From Bacillota bacterium (GTDB taxonomy: Bacteria > Bacillota > Clostridia > Christensenellales > Aristaeellaceae): a stretch of 64,000 nucleotides of DNA. Position 1 is the stretch's first letter; each line of letters opens with the position of its first letter. The stretch lies in NCBI GenBank assembly GCA_023416585.1, contig JAEZHM010000019.1, forward strand, positions 1 to 64,000, read 5' to 3'. The notes beneath the pieces are model-generated. The model was given only the letters and a program-made list of their open reading frames with translations. It did not search any database and was not told where the DNA came from. Shown here in pieces: positions 8,946-18,596 of the stretch. The position numbers and the translations under genes were made by a program.

Positions 8946-10439
8946 ATGCCTTTTATGAATCCCATCCTGCCGGGCTTTCATCCGGACCCCAGCGTTGCAC
9001 GGCGTGGGGAGGATTACTACCTGGTGACCTCCAGCTTTGAATACTTTCCTGGTGTTCCCATCTTTCATAGCCGTGACCTCGTCCATTGGGAACAATTGGG
9101 TCATGTACTGAGCAGGGACAGCCAGCTTCCCCTATCCGGCTGCCATCCCTCCGGCGGCATTTATGCCCCCACCATCCGGTATCATAACGGCCTGTTTTAC
9201 ATGATCACCACCAACGTTTCCTGTGGCGGAAACCTGATTGTCCATGCCGAAGACCCTGCGGGACCTTGGTCTGAGCCCGTATATATCAACCATCAGGGGA
9301 TCGACCCGTCCCTGTTTTTTGATGAAGATGGCAAGGTGTATTATACGGGTACCGGCACGGAGAATGGAAAGCCTGGGATCGCAATGTTTGAAATTGATCC
9401 CATGACAGGCGAAAAGCTGTCCACGACAAAAATTGTTTGGCACGGCACGGGGGGAAGATACCCGGAGGGGCCGCACCTATATAAAATAAACGGCTGGTAC
9501 TACCTGATGATATCTGAAGGCGGCACGGAGTTTGGCCATATGGTGACCATGGCCAGGTCCAAATCACCCTTCGGGCCGTATGATAAGTGCCCAAATAACC
9601 CGATCCTGACTCACCGGAATGAAATGGATAGCCCCATTGCCGGTACAGGCCATGCGGATTTAGTAAAGGCTCATGACGGAAGCTGGTGGATGGTTTTTCT
9701 AGCCTACCGCCAGAGCGAAAGTTACTTCCACCACCTGGGCCGGGAAACATATCTGTGCCCCGCCGCATGGGAAGATGGCTGGCTGGAGGTGAACGAAGGC
9801 AAGCCCGTTACTTTGAATATGGACTGCCCCACGCTTCCCCCGCACCCTATTGCGAAGCCCTTAAAGCGGGAGGATTTCCATCATGGGATCGGACCCGAAT
9901 GGAACTATCTGCGCAACCCGGACAGGAAGAATTATTCCTTTGGCGAAAATGGGCTGATACTTGTTGGATCGGAGCATACATTGGATGAAAATGCGTCGCC
10001 AACGTTCCTGGCCAGGCGTCAGGAACAGTTTGACGGCATATTCTGCGCGCATTTGAAGCCCGTAAAGCTATCAGAAGGAGCGCAAACAGGCCTCACCGTG
10101 TTCTATGGCCCCACCAACCATTATGACTTTTACTTGACTACATCAGGCATATGCCTCAAAAAGACAATTGGCGATCTGAACGCCGTGGTGTTCCATCATC
10201 CCTGGCAGGGCGAATGCGAGCTGGAAATAAGCTTTGACAGGTTCACATACCGCTTTGCCTTTTCGAAGCCAGGCAAAGCAAAGCAAGCGGCGGGGACAGC
10301 ACTCACTCGCTATGTCAGCACCGAGGCCACGCCCTGCAGCTTTACAGGCGTATACCTGGGGGCTTATGCGCAGGGAGATTGCGCAGGCAACTTCCGCTGG
10401 ATCGATTGCGAATGGACAAGCGGCCAAAGCCGCAAGTAA
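8946..10439 (+). CDS. Glycoside hydrolase family 43 protein (beta-xylosidase/arabinofuranosidase type)
   Basis: A five-bladed propeller glycosidase of 497 residues. The catalytic Asp is in GFHPDPSV near the N-terminus, the pKa-modulating Asp in IDPSLFFDEDG and the general acid Glu in RYPEGPHLYK. A C-terminal beta-sandwich of about 190 residues, as in xylan 1,4-beta-xylosidases, follows. There is no signal peptide, so it acts on imported oligosaccharides. AAGGAG is only three bases before the first ATG (8940) but nine before the one at 8946, so I use the latter. It is divergent from, and probably co-regulated with, the GH31/GH65 operon. Together they would strip alpha- and beta-linked residues from a branched plant oligosaccharide. 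Xylose or arabinose specificity cannot be decided. Confidence 0.88.
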   Translation: MPFMNPILPGFHPDPSVARRGEDYYLVTSSFEYFPGVPIFHSRDLVHWEQLGHVLSRDSQLPLSGCHPSGGIYAPTIRYHNGLFYMITTNVSCGGNLIVHAEDPAGPWSEPVYINHQGIDPSLFFDEDGKVYYTGTGTENGKPGIAMFEIDPMTGEKLSTTKIVWHGTGGRYPEGPHLYKINGWYYLMISEGGTEFGHMVTMARSKSPFGPYDKCPNNPILTHRNEMDSPIAGTGHADLVKAHDGSWWMVFLAYRQSESYFHHLGRETYLCPAAWEDGWLEVNEGKPVTLNMDCPTLPPHPIAKPLKREDFHHGIGPEWNYLRNPDRKNYSFGENGLILVGSEHTLDENASPTFLARRQEQFDGIFCAHLKPVKLSEGAQTGLTVFYGPTNHYDFYLTTSGICLKKTIGDLNAVVFHHPWQGECELEISFDRFTYRFAFSKPGKAKQAAGTALTRYVSTEATPCSFTGVYLGAYAQGDCAGNFRWIDCEWTSGQSRK

Positions 10440-10469
10440 AGAGCGGCTCCCTACCACAGGATAAGGCTG

Positions 10470-11174
10470 CTATTCCAGTTCATCCGCCATCCGGTATCCG
10501 ACGCCCATTTCTGTAAGGATGTATTGGGGCTCCCCCGGATTTTCCTCAATCTTCCTGCGTATATTGGCCATGTTCACACGAAGAGTCTGCTTTTCGTCGG
10601 CATAAGGGCCCCATATTTCCTTTACCATATAATCGTGGGTAAGAACTTTCCCTATATTTTGGGCGAGCAGGACAATGATTTTATATTCGATCGGCGTTAA
10701 ATGAACCTTTTCCCCCGCAAGCGTGACAATACGCTTGTTTTCATTGATTTCAAGCCCGCCAACCGTTACATTCCCGGTGGTATTCGCACCGTTTTGCGTA
10801 ATCCTCCTGCTGTGCCGAAGGGCCGTTTTGATTCTTGCCAGCAACTCGGAAGTTCCGAAAGGCTTCACGATGTAATCGTCCGCCTCCAAATCAAACGCCT
10901 CCACCTTTTCCCGCTCATGCCCGCGGGCGGTTACAACGATCACCGGCGTTTGGGACCATGCGCGGATGCTTTTGAGCACCTCCATCCCGTCCATATCAGG
11001 AAGGCCTAAATCCAGCAGTATGATATCCGGCGCTTGGGATGCGATCAACTCTCCCACAGTTTTGCCCTGCTTTGTTTTGAGGATGCTATAACCATTGGCT
11101 GTCAAAATGGCGGAGATGAAATTCCCGATGGTTTCATCGTCCTCCACGATCAATACCATGGGCTTGATGCTCAT
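10470..11174 (-). CDS. kdpE: KdpE response regulator
   Basis: 234-residue OmpR-family regulator. The receiver domain has the acidic pair (VEDDE), the phospho-acceptor in ILLDLGLPDMDG and the conserved Lys in DDYIVKPFG. The C-terminal winged helix contains LTPIEYKIIVLLAQN and the GPYADEKQTLRVNMANIRRKIE recognition region, given here in two parts: GPYADEKQT and LRVNMANIRRKIE, both characteristic of KdpE. Its ATG overlaps the kdpD stop by four bases. It should activate kdpFABC on K+ limitation. It is convergent with GH43; no clear terminator was found in the 30 bases between them. Confidence 0.95.
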   Translation of the reverse strand: MSIKPMVLIVEDDETIGNFISAILTANGYSILKTKQGKTVGELIASQAPDIILLDLGLPDMDGMEVLKSIRAWSQTPVIVVTARGHEREKVEAFDLEADDYIVKPFGTSELLARIKTALRHSRRITQNGANTTGNVTVGGLEINENKRIVTLAGEKVHLTPIEYKIIVLLAQNIGKVLTHDYMVKEIWGPYADEKQTLRVNMANIRRKIEENPGEPQYILTEMGVGYRMADELE

Positions 11175-13867
11175 GCGCTTTCACTTCCTTCCAGGGGCAA
11201 AACGAACCGGAAGACCGCGCCGCCAGACGGCTGATTTTCCGCCTCCATTTTCCCGCCGTGAGCCTTGATGATGGACATGCAGATGGAAAGCCCGATTCCC
11301 ATGCCGCGCATGGAACCGGAATCCTTTTTATCACCAACCACATAACTTTCAAAAATATGGGGAAGGTCTTCGTCTGGAATTCCTGTTCCGTGATCGACGA
11401 CCTCAAATACACCTAAATCTTCATTCTTTTTCACGCGCACTTCCACCAACGTATCATCCGGAGAATGCTTGACCGCGTTTTCCAGCAGATTGATAAGTAC
11501 CTGGGCGATCAGCGTGCTGTCCATGGGAACGAGCAGCAATTCATTGGGCACATGAACGGAGATGCTCCTTGATACAAACCGTTTGCGGATGCGTCTGACA
11601 GCTTCCGCCACCACTTCCTCGGCAGCTTCCGGCGTTTTGTTAACGCGCGTGGTGCCCTCCTGGATGCGGGTAACGGACAGCAGATTTTCCACCATACGGA
11701 TCAGCCATTGGGAGTCTTCCCTTATGTTGCCGATCAGCCTGTTGCGTGTATCCCTGTTAAGGCTGCTCTCGTTTTCCAGAATGGCGGAGCTGGCGCCCCA
11801 TATGCCGGTCAAGGGTGTGCGCAGGTCATGGGAGATGGCACGCAGCAGATTGCCGCGCATTTTCTCCTTTTCCGATTCGATCAGGATGCTGCGCTGCTCA
11901 TCAGACAGCCGCTGGCGCTCCAGGGCCATGGCCACTTGAGAGGCGATCATCCGCATAAATAACCGTGTGTTATGATCCAGCTTGCCTTTCAGGCAGGAGA
12001 TGCCGATAACGGCCAGAACCTTTTTTTGCGATATCACAGGCATATAGAAACCGCCAGCGCCCATCAGCGTATCGGCGCCTGCTCCAGCCCGCTTCTGGTT
12101 GACGAATACCCAGTGTGCTACCGCTTTTTCATCCGGCATTTTCAGAAAGGAAGCGTCCGCTTCCCCCTGCGCCTGCGCAAATACACCCTCGGTTCCCTGC
12201 TCCGGATCAACGGCATAAAAAACCACTGACCTCATAAATAGGTTCACGATATACGCATTTGTGAGGGCAATAATGTTCTCAAGCCCCCTTGTAACCAACA
12301 GCTTTTTGTTGATCTCGTACAGCACATCAGTGCGGTGTTCCCGGGCCACCGCAAGTCTCGCCTGGGCTTTTATGCGAACCGTTTGTGCGCTCATCATCAG
12401 CGCCACCAGCAGCATGATGCCAAAAGTGATGGGATAGCTGGGTTGAATGGCGTTGAACGTAAAATATGGCTCCGTAAAAAAGAAGTTGAACGTAAGAACG
12501 CTGAGAATGGACGCGGCCACCCCGTAGGTATAGCCTGATGTGATCCTGGAAACGACAGAGACAGAGAGTATATAGACCATGATGATGTTTTGATCTCCGA
12601 TGGAAAGCGCCTGAAGCCCCAGGGAAAGCATTGTCGCAATAAAAAGCATTCCCACCGTCTTCATACCATCCGCCCAGGAAAAGGTGAAGCCGTTTCCCGG
12701 GCGTCTTTTCGTTTTCTTGTAGGAAGGCTGAGCCGTGCCGCCGGAGATGATGTGCACTTCAATGTTGGGCAGACGATCAATAAGCTTGTCTTCAAAGTCC
12801 TGATCAAACAAGCCCCGTACCGTTTTCTTGTTCCTGCTTTTTCCGATCACAATGTTGGTGATGCCCGAAAGCCTGGCATATTCGGAGATTACGCCTGCAA
12901 TATCGCGCCCGGAGAGTGTGACAACCTCCGCGCCAAGCTTCTCCGCCAAATCCATATTTGCGCGGATGGATTTTTGCTGTTCCGCCGTAAGGGAGTCACT
13001 CTCCATATTTTCCACATAGACGGCTGTCCATGGCGCGTGAAAGGATTCGGATGCCCTGGCCGTCCACCTTATGCAGCGGGCTGAGGAAGGCGATTCCCCG
13101 ATGCATACCAGCAGCTTGATATTAGCCATCTTCTCCGACAAACGCCGTTCGCTTTGATTTTCATGGCTGATCCGGTCCGCCGCCTTGCGCAATGCGATTT
13201 CCCGAAGCAAACGCAGATTCTCTTTGGTAAAGAAGTTTCGAAGGGCTGTCTGTGCCCGATCCTGCCGGTAGATTTTCCCTTCTTCCAGGCGGTGAAGAAG
13301 ATCGTCCGGTTCGATATCGATCAGCTTGATCTGCTCCGCGTGATCAAAGATGTAATCTGGCACCGTCTCCTTCACATCGACCTTGGTGATATCCTTCACC
13401 ACGTCATTGAGGCTTTCCATGTGCTGTACGTTGACGGTGGTATATACATCCATGCCGGCATTGAGCAGTTCTTCAATATCCTGATAGCGCTTTTGATTTC
13501 TGACACCGGCGGCGTTGGTATGGGCCAGCTCATCCACAAGGATAAGGGCTGGTTTCCGTTTCAGCGCTTCATCCAGGTCAAACTCCTTCAGTTCTATATT
13601 CTTGTAAAGAATAGTTTTGGGCGCAAGCGCAGGGAGACCATGCAATAGCTGCATGGTCTCCGGACGGGTATGAGGCTCCAGATATCCCACCAAAACATCC
13701 ACGCCCGATTTGTATAACTGCTGAGCGTCATCCAGCATGGCATAGGTTTTGCCCACACCAGCCGCATAACCAAAATAGATTTTCAGCCTGCCCGGCCTGT
13801 TATGCTGTTGCTCCTTGATCTCGTTCAGAAGGAGGTCCGGATCAAGACGCTGTTCAGGTCTGTCCAT
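11171..13867 (-). CDS. kdpD: KdpD sensor histidine kinase
   Basis: 898 residues with the full KdpD layout: an N-terminal KdpD domain with a Walker-A motif (GYAAGVGKTYAML near residue 35), a universal-stress-protein-like domain (to about 380), a four-helix membrane hairpin (about 400-500), a GAF-like segment, HisKA with the phospho-accepting His in AISHDLRTPLTG, and an ATPase domain (NLLENAVKHSP, GTGIPDEDLP, MGIGLSI). It senses K+ or turgor and phosphorylates KdpE. It follows kdpC by 31 bases and overlaps kdpE, so kdpFABCDE probably forms one transcript. This resembles the E. coli order, whereas many Clostridia place the regulators elsewhere. Confidence 0.95.
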   Translation of the reverse strand: MDRPEQRLDPDLLLNEIKEQQHNRPGRLKIYFGYAAGVGKTYAMLDDAQQLYKSGVDVLVGYLEPHTRPETMQLLHGLPALAPKTILYKNIELKEFDLDEALKRKPALILVDELAHTNAAGVRNQKRYQDIEELLNAGMDVYTTVNVQHMESLNDVVKDITKVDVKETVPDYIFDHAEQIKLIDIEPDDLLHRLEEGKIYRQDRAQTALRNFFTKENLRLLREIALRKAADRISHENQSERRLSEKMANIKLLVCIGESPSSARCIRWTARASESFHAPWTAVYVENMESDSLTAEQQKSIRANMDLAEKLGAEVVTLSGRDIAGVISEYARLSGITNIVIGKSRNKKTVRGLFDQDFEDKLIDRLPNIEVHIISGGTAQPSYKKTKRRPGNGFTFSWADGMKTVGMLFIATMLSLGLQALSIGDQNIIMVYILSVSVVSRITSGYTYGVAASILSVLTFNFFFTEPYFTFNAIQPSYPITFGIMLLVALMMSAQTVRIKAQARLAVAREHRTDVLYEINKKLLVTRGLENIIALTNAYIVNLFMRSVVFYAVDPEQGTEGVFAQAQGEADASFLKMPDEKAVAHWVFVNQKRAGAGADTLMGAGGFYMPVISQKKVLAVIGISCLKGKLDHNTRLFMRMIASQVAMALERQRLSDEQRSILIESEKEKMRGNLLRAISHDLRTPLTGIWGASSAILENESSLNRDTRNRLIGNIREDSQWLIRMVENLLSVTRIQEGTTRVNKTPEAAEEVVAEAVRRIRKRFVSRSISVHVPNELLLVPMDSTLIAQVLINLLENAVKHSPDDTLVEVRVKKNEDLGVFEVVDHGTGIPDEDLPHIFESYVVGDKKDSGSMRGMGIGLSICMSIIKAHGGKMEAENQPSGGAVFRFVLPLEGSESA

Positions 13868-13898
13868 AAATACGCCCCCTTTGGTATATCATACCAGC

Positions 13899-14459
13899 TT
13901 ACAGAAGACCGTCAAGGGCCAGATTCACTTGCAGGACATTCACAGCCGGCTCTCCAAATATACCGAGAAAGCGCCCTGATGTGTACTTCCTGACGATATC
14001 CCGAACCGCATCTTCCGTGAGCCCTCTTGCTTTGGCGATGCGCTTTACCTGAAACTCCGCCGCTTCAGGCGAAATATGGGGATCTACGCCGCTGCCGGAA
14101 GCAGTGACCAGGTCCATGGGGATATTGGCTGTGTTTTCCGGATCAAAAAACCGCCACCAATCGATGCGGGCCTGAACCAATTCCTTTTGCTGCTGGCTGA
14201 CAGGAGAAAGGTTGGTGGTGCCCATGGGCCGTCCGATCAGGTATTCCGGCTTTAAAAATGCTTGGGCAATCAGCTCCGAGCCATAATCCTTTTGCGTACC
14301 GTCCTTGAGCGTAACGGTGATCACACTGCCGTTGGCCTTATCGGGAAAAATCAACTGCGCAATGCCGGTGACTGCTGCCGTGTAAATAATACCGCAAAGA
14401 ACGGTCATAACGGCAAAGCTTATTAAAGCAGGCTTTAACATTTTCATTGCCTTTTTCAT
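13899..14459 (-). CDS. kdpC: Potassium-transporting ATPase subunit KdpC
   Basis: One membrane helix (residues 10-32) and an extracytoplasmic domain with typical KdpC motifs GRPMGTTNLSP, DLVTASGSGVDPHISPEAA and KYTSGRFLGIFGEPAVNVL, each short enough to quote only in part. KdpC stabilises the complex and assists KdpB. A longer frame starts at 14477, but the kdpB stop overlaps it and GAGGT stands nine bases before the ATG at 14459 (MKKAMKM). About 186 residues, normal for the family. Confidence 0.93.
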   Translation of the reverse strand: MKKAMKMLKPALISFAVMTVLCGIIYTAAVTGIAQLIFPDKANGSVITVTLKDGTQKDYGSELIAQAFLKPEYLIGRPMGTTNLSPVSQQQKELVQARIDWWRFFDPENTANIPMDLVTASGSGVDPHISPEAAEFQVKRIAKARGLTEDAVRDIVRKYTSGRFLGIFGEPAVNVLQVNLALDGLL

Positions 14460-14469
14460 ATTCATTACC

Positions 14470-16527
14470 TCACACAACGCCGCAAGCGATCAAAAAAACT
14501 TCAATGAGTTTGATGGCCACAAAGGGAGCCGCAATGCCGCCCAGGCCATAGATCAGCATGTTTCGTTTGAGCAGTTTCCCGGCAGACAGTTCCCGGTACT
14601 TGACGCCTTTCAGCGCCAGGGGAATAAGCGCCACAATGATCAGCGCATTGTAGATGATGGCCGAGAGGATGGCGCTGGCAGCACTTGTAAATCCCAGGAT
14701 ATTCAGTGATGCAAGCTCAGGAAAGATGCCGAAGAACAAAACCGGGATGATGGCAAAATACTTAGCCACATCGTTTGCCACACTAAAAGTGGTAAGCGAT
14801 CCCCTCGTCATCAAAAGCTGCTTGCCGATCCTTACAATATCGATCAGCTTGGTGGGGCTGGAATCCAGGTCTACCATATTGCCCGCTTCCTTGGCTGCCT
14901 GGGTGCCCGTGTTCATGGCCACGGCCACATCTGCCTGGGCCAAAGCCGGTGCGTCGTTGGTGCCGTCCCCCGTCATGGCTACCAGATGGCCTTTTGCCTG
15001 ATAATCGCGGATCAGGCCAAGTTTCGCCTCCGGCGTGGCTTCCGCCAGGAAATCGTCCACCCCGGCTTCCGCGGCAATGGCGGCGGCGGTCATGGGATTG
15101 TCGCCTGTGATCATGACGGTTTTGATACCCATATTCCGAAGGTCTTGGAAGCGTTCCTTCACGCCGTTTTTCACGATGTCCTTTAAGTAGATAACACCCA
15201 GCGCCTTTTCATTTTTCGCCACCACCAGGGGTGTGCCTCCTTCCCCGGCGACCTGTTTTACAATCTGATCGCATGCTGCGGGATACTCGCCGCCCTTTTG
15301 AAGCACGAATTCCTTTACGGCTTCCGCGGCGCCTTTCCTGATCTCATTTCCCAGAAAGTCGATCCCGCTCATGCGTGTCTTGGCGGTAAAGGGGATGAAG
15401 GTGGCCTGCAATTTTGAAAGGTCCCGGCCCCGGATACCGAACTTCTCCTTGGCCAGTACCACAATGCTCCGGCCTTCCGCCGTTTCATCGGCAATGGAGG
15501 ATAGCTGCGCAGCGTCGGCCAGCTCCTGCTCTGTTACGCCGCTCAACGGTAGAAATGCGCTGGCCTGCCGGTTGCCCAGGGTAATGGTGCCCGTCTTGTC
15601 CAGGAGCAGCACATCCACGTCGCCGGCTGCCTCAATGGCCCGGCCGCTCATAGCCAGCACATTGGCCTGGTTGAGGCGGCTCATACCCGCAATACCGATG
15701 GAGGAAAGCAGGGCACCAATGGTGGTGGGAGCCAGGCAAACCAGCAGCGCGATCACATTGGTGATGGAGATGGCTGCCCCAGCCCCGACTTGCAGGCTTG
15801 CAAAGGCGGAAAAGGGCAGCAGTGTGGCAGTCACTACCAGAAAAATGATCGTCAGTGTTACAAGCAAAATTTGAAGGGCGATTTCATTGGGTGTTTTTTT
15901 GCGGGAAGCCCCCTCCACCATGGCGATCATTTTGTCCAGGAAGCTTTCCCCCGCTTCCGCCGTCACCCGTATCACCAGCCAGTCGGAAACCAAGGTAGTG
16001 CCGCCGGTCACAGCACTGCGGTCACCGCCGGATTCCCTGATCACCGGGGCCGATTCACCGGTAATGGCGCTCTCATCCACAGAGGCCGCACCATCAATTA
16101 CTTCCCCATCCATGGGGATTTGCTCTCCAGCCTGTACATAGACAATGTCCCCTTTTTTCAGGCTGTTGGAGAGAACTTCGGTGTACTCCTGCACATTTAT
16201 AGCAGATTTCAGCTTTTTTGCCTTGACATCCTTCCTGGCGCTGCGCAGGCTGTCAGCCTGGGCACGGCCCCGGCCTTCGGCGATGGCTTCGGCAAAGTTG
16301 GCAAACAGTACGGTAAACCACAAAATCAATGCGATAGCCAGGACATATCCCGCGTTTTCATCCCGGATACCGGCGAAGGAGAGAAAATACAGGGCGGTTG
16401 TCAAAATGGCGCCGATATACACCACCAGCATCACCGGATTTTTCACCTGGATGCGTGGGGACAGTTTCTTAAATGACTGTCCGAGCGAATCCGCCAGTAT
16501 GCCTTTATTCGTGCTCTTTTTTTTCAT
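14470..16527 (-). CDS. kdpB: Potassium-transporting ATPase subunit KdpB
   Basis: 685-residue P-type ATPase, the energy-coupling subunit of the Kdp pump. The actuator TGES motif is in ITGESAPVIRE. The phosphorylated Asp is in LLDKTGTITLGN. The hinge motif is MTGDGTNDAPALAQADVAVA, and TGDNPMTAAAIA is also visible. Seven membrane helices are expected and can be placed around residues 30-90, 215-275 and 580-680. All key residues appear intact. It lies 14 bases after kdpA. Confidence 0.96.
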   Translation of the reverse strand: MKKKSTNKGILADSLGQSFKKLSPRIQVKNPVMLVVYIGAILTTALYFLSFAGIRDENAGYVLAIALILWFTVLFANFAEAIAEGRGRAQADSLRSARKDVKAKKLKSAINVQEYTEVLSNSLKKGDIVYVQAGEQIPMDGEVIDGAASVDESAITGESAPVIRESGGDRSAVTGGTTLVSDWLVIRVTAEAGESFLDKMIAMVEGASRKKTPNEIALQILLVTLTIIFLVVTATLLPFSAFASLQVGAGAAISITNVIALLVCLAPTTIGALLSSIGIAGMSRLNQANVLAMSGRAIEAAGDVDVLLLDKTGTITLGNRQASAFLPLSGVTEQELADAAQLSSIADETAEGRSIVVLAKEKFGIRGRDLSKLQATFIPFTAKTRMSGIDFLGNEIRKGAAEAVKEFVLQKGGEYPAACDQIVKQVAGEGGTPLVVAKNEKALGVIYLKDIVKNGVKERFQDLRNMGIKTVMITGDNPMTAAAIAAEAGVDDFLAEATPEAKLGLIRDYQAKGHLVAMTGDGTNDAPALAQADVAVAMNTGTQAAKEAGNMVDLDSSPTKLIDIVRIGKQLLMTRGSLTTFSVANDVAKYFAIIPVLFFGIFPELASLNILGFTSAASAILSAIIYNALIIVALIPLALKGVKYRELSAGKLLKRNMLIYGLGGIAAPFVAIKLIEVFLIACGVV

Positions 16528-16541
16528 AATTCCACCTCCTA

Positions 16542-18227
16542 TCAGCGAGTGGTAAAGTAATCGGCTATGGGGCCAAGGGCCAGCGTAGGCAAAAAGCTCA
16601 GTGCGCCGATGATCAGTATGACGCCGATCAGAAGCCCCACGAACATGAAGTTGTGAGTTGCCAGCGTTCCCTCGCCGACGGCCACCGTCTTTTTCTTGGC
16701 CATATTGCCCGCCAGAAAAATGGCTGCCACCATGGGAACAAACCTTGACACCAGCATAATGATGCCGCCCAGGACATTGGTGAACACCGTGTTGGCATTG
16801 AAGCCTCCAAAGGCGCTGCCATTGTTGTTGGCCATGGAGGTAAAGGCGTAGAGGATCTCCGAAAAGCCATGGGCTCCCGTGTTTGTAAGCCAGGAAGATG
16901 CCTGCGGCATCAATACTGCGGCTGCCGTGCCTAAAAGAGTCAAAAGCGGCGGCACAAGCACAATCAGGCAGACCATTTTCATGTCATAGGGCTCCACCTT
17001 TTTACCCAGGTATTCCGGTGTACGGCCTACCATCAGCCCGGCAATAAATACCGTCAACAGCGCAAACGCCAGCATGCCGTATAGCCCGCTGCCCACACCG
17101 CCAAAGACGATCTCGCCCAACTGCATCAGAAACATGGGCACCATACCCCCAAAGGGCGTAAAGCTGTCATGCATGGCATTCACAGACCCATTGGAAGCGG
17201 CCGTAGTAACCACCGCCCACAAAGCGGAATTTCCAACACCGTGGATTACTTCCTTCCCCTCCATGCTGCCGGAAGATGCCACGCCACCAAATGCTGGGGC
17301 GGCAAATTGCTCGCTTATGATGACGCCTGCCAGGCAGACTACGAACAAGACCATCATCGCCGCATAGATCGCTCTGCCCTGTTTTGCGTCCTTCACCGCC
17401 TTGCCGAAGGTAACGCACAGCGCGGCAGGAATGATCAGAATAGAAAGAACCTCAATCAGGTTCGAAAGCGGCGTCGGATTTTCCAGCGGGAAGGCGGAGT
17501 TTAAGCCAAAGAATCCGCCGCCGTTGGTGCCAAGCTGCTTGATGGCGATTTGGCTGGCGGCAGGACCCAGCGGCAGTGTTTGCGCCGCGCCGCTTTCCAG
17601 CGCTGTTACTTCGCGGTAAGGCCCAAAAGTCTGCACCACACCCTGGGAGACAAGCAGCACAGCCACCACCAAAGAAAGGGGAATCAAAACATACAGCGTT
17701 GTTTTGGTCAAGTCCACCCAGAAGCTTCCAATCCCGGATGCCTTTTTATATATGAAGCCGCGGATGAGCGCAAACAAAACCGCGATGCCGGCCGCCGCCG
17801 ACACAAAGTTCTGCACAGTGAGGCCCAGAAACTGCGTCAGATACGACATGGTGGATTCCCCGGAATACGCCTGCCAGTTGGTGTTTGAAACAAAGCTGGA
17901 GGCGGTATTAAACGATAGATGCCAGCTTACGCTCCCCATGTTTGCCGGGTTAAAAGGCAATACACTCTGCACCATTTGCAAAATCCAGAGAAAGAACAAG
18001 CTCACAGCGCTGAATAGCAGCACGGAGATGGCATATTTCCTGGCTCCCATCTCCTCATCACTTTTCACGCCCATCATCCTGTAAATACCTTTTTCCACAG
18101 GCGCAAGCACTCGGGTCAAAAAAACCCTTTCCCCCGCCATGATCTTGTATATATAGATCCCAAGTGGAATCGACAATGCAACGAGTAAAATCAGGTAAAG
18201 CACATTCTGAAAAACAATATTGCTCAT
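16542..18227 (-). CDS. kdpA: Potassium-transporting ATPase subunit KdpA
   Basis: 561-residue K+ channel-like subunit of the superfamily of K+ transporters, with four pseudo-repeats. Selectivity-filter regions are visible as GTNGGGFFGLNSA, NGSVNAMHDSFTPFGG and NNNGSAFGGFNANT. These are close to the E. coli pattern, which supports high-affinity K+ uptake. Its ATG overlaps the stop of the small kdpF gene in an ATGA. Confidence 0.96.
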   Translation of the reverse strand: MSNIVFQNVLYLILLVALSIPLGIYIYKIMAGERVFLTRVLAPVEKGIYRMMGVKSDEEMGARKYAISVLLFSAVSLFFLWILQMVQSVLPFNPANMGSVSWHLSFNTASSFVSNTNWQAYSGESTMSYLTQFLGLTVQNFVSAAAGIAVLFALIRGFIYKKASGIGSFWVDLTKTTLYVLIPLSLVVAVLLVSQGVVQTFGPYREVTALESGAAQTLPLGPAASQIAIKQLGTNGGGFFGLNSAFPLENPTPLSNLIEVLSILIIPAALCVTFGKAVKDAKQGRAIYAAMMVLFVVCLAGVIISEQFAAPAFGGVASSGSMEGKEVIHGVGNSALWAVVTTAASNGSVNAMHDSFTPFGGMVPMFLMQLGEIVFGGVGSGLYGMLAFALLTVFIAGLMVGRTPEYLGKKVEPYDMKMVCLIVLVPPLLTLLGTAAAVLMPQASSWLTNTGAHGFSEILYAFTSMANNNGSAFGGFNANTVFTNVLGGIIMLVSRFVPMVAAIFLAGNMAKKKTVAVGEGTLATHNFMFVGLLIGVILIIGALSFLPTLALGPIADYFTTR

Positions 18228-18313
18228 AACTCTTCACCCCGAAAAAGAACATAGAACAGGTACGCAAGCAAGCCAGCGCCTATAACACCCGTCACAATCA
18301 AAACAATTCCCAT
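18224..18313 (-). CDS. kdpF: KdpF small membrane subunit
   Basis: A 29-codon gene reading MGIVLIVTGVIGAGLLAYLF and then YVLFRGEEL. It is a single hydrophobic helix with a short charged tail, the classic KdpF form. AAGGATGGAG precedes the ATG and the TGA overlaps the kdpA start by four bases. Position, size and sequence all match. KdpF stabilises the KdpABC complex. Confidence 0.9.
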   Translation of the reverse strand: MGIVLIVTGVIGAGLLAYLFYVLFRGEEL

Positions 18314-18458
18314 ATCGCTCCATCCTTATCAGCCGCATTGGGAAGACATCATAGAAGCATCGTTTGTATGCCTCAACGGTATCCTTCCAAAGAATCCGTT
18401 TTCCATTATTATCTTATCAAAAATTTTGTGAAGGCAGTGTTCAGAAGTAGATGAGGTA

Positions 18459-18475
18459 TATAAAGATATGATAAA
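18459..18475 (-). promoter_or_regulatory. Possible KdpE-binding direct repeat upstream of kdpF
   Basis: On the minus strand TTTATC and TTTATA repeat with an 11-base period inside a T-rich tract, about 145 bases before kdpF. E. coli KdpE binds T-rich direct repeats of similar spacing. This is a resemblance only; no convincing -35/-10 pair for kdp could be fixed. Confidence 0.25.
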
Positions 18476-18596
18476 AAAACAGAAAACAACTGAAAAACAT
18501 CATACTGTCCAGATTTCGTCTGGTATGCTAAAATGTGTTCATTCACGAATATAGGGTAAACTTATACGATATCGGACAAGGAGATGTGGAACGAAT

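Noticed and set aside
18320..18440. Possible c-di-AMP riboswitch in front of kdp
   Set aside because: I looked for the conserved ydaO-type core in the leader and could not match it; no terminator stem precedes kdpF.
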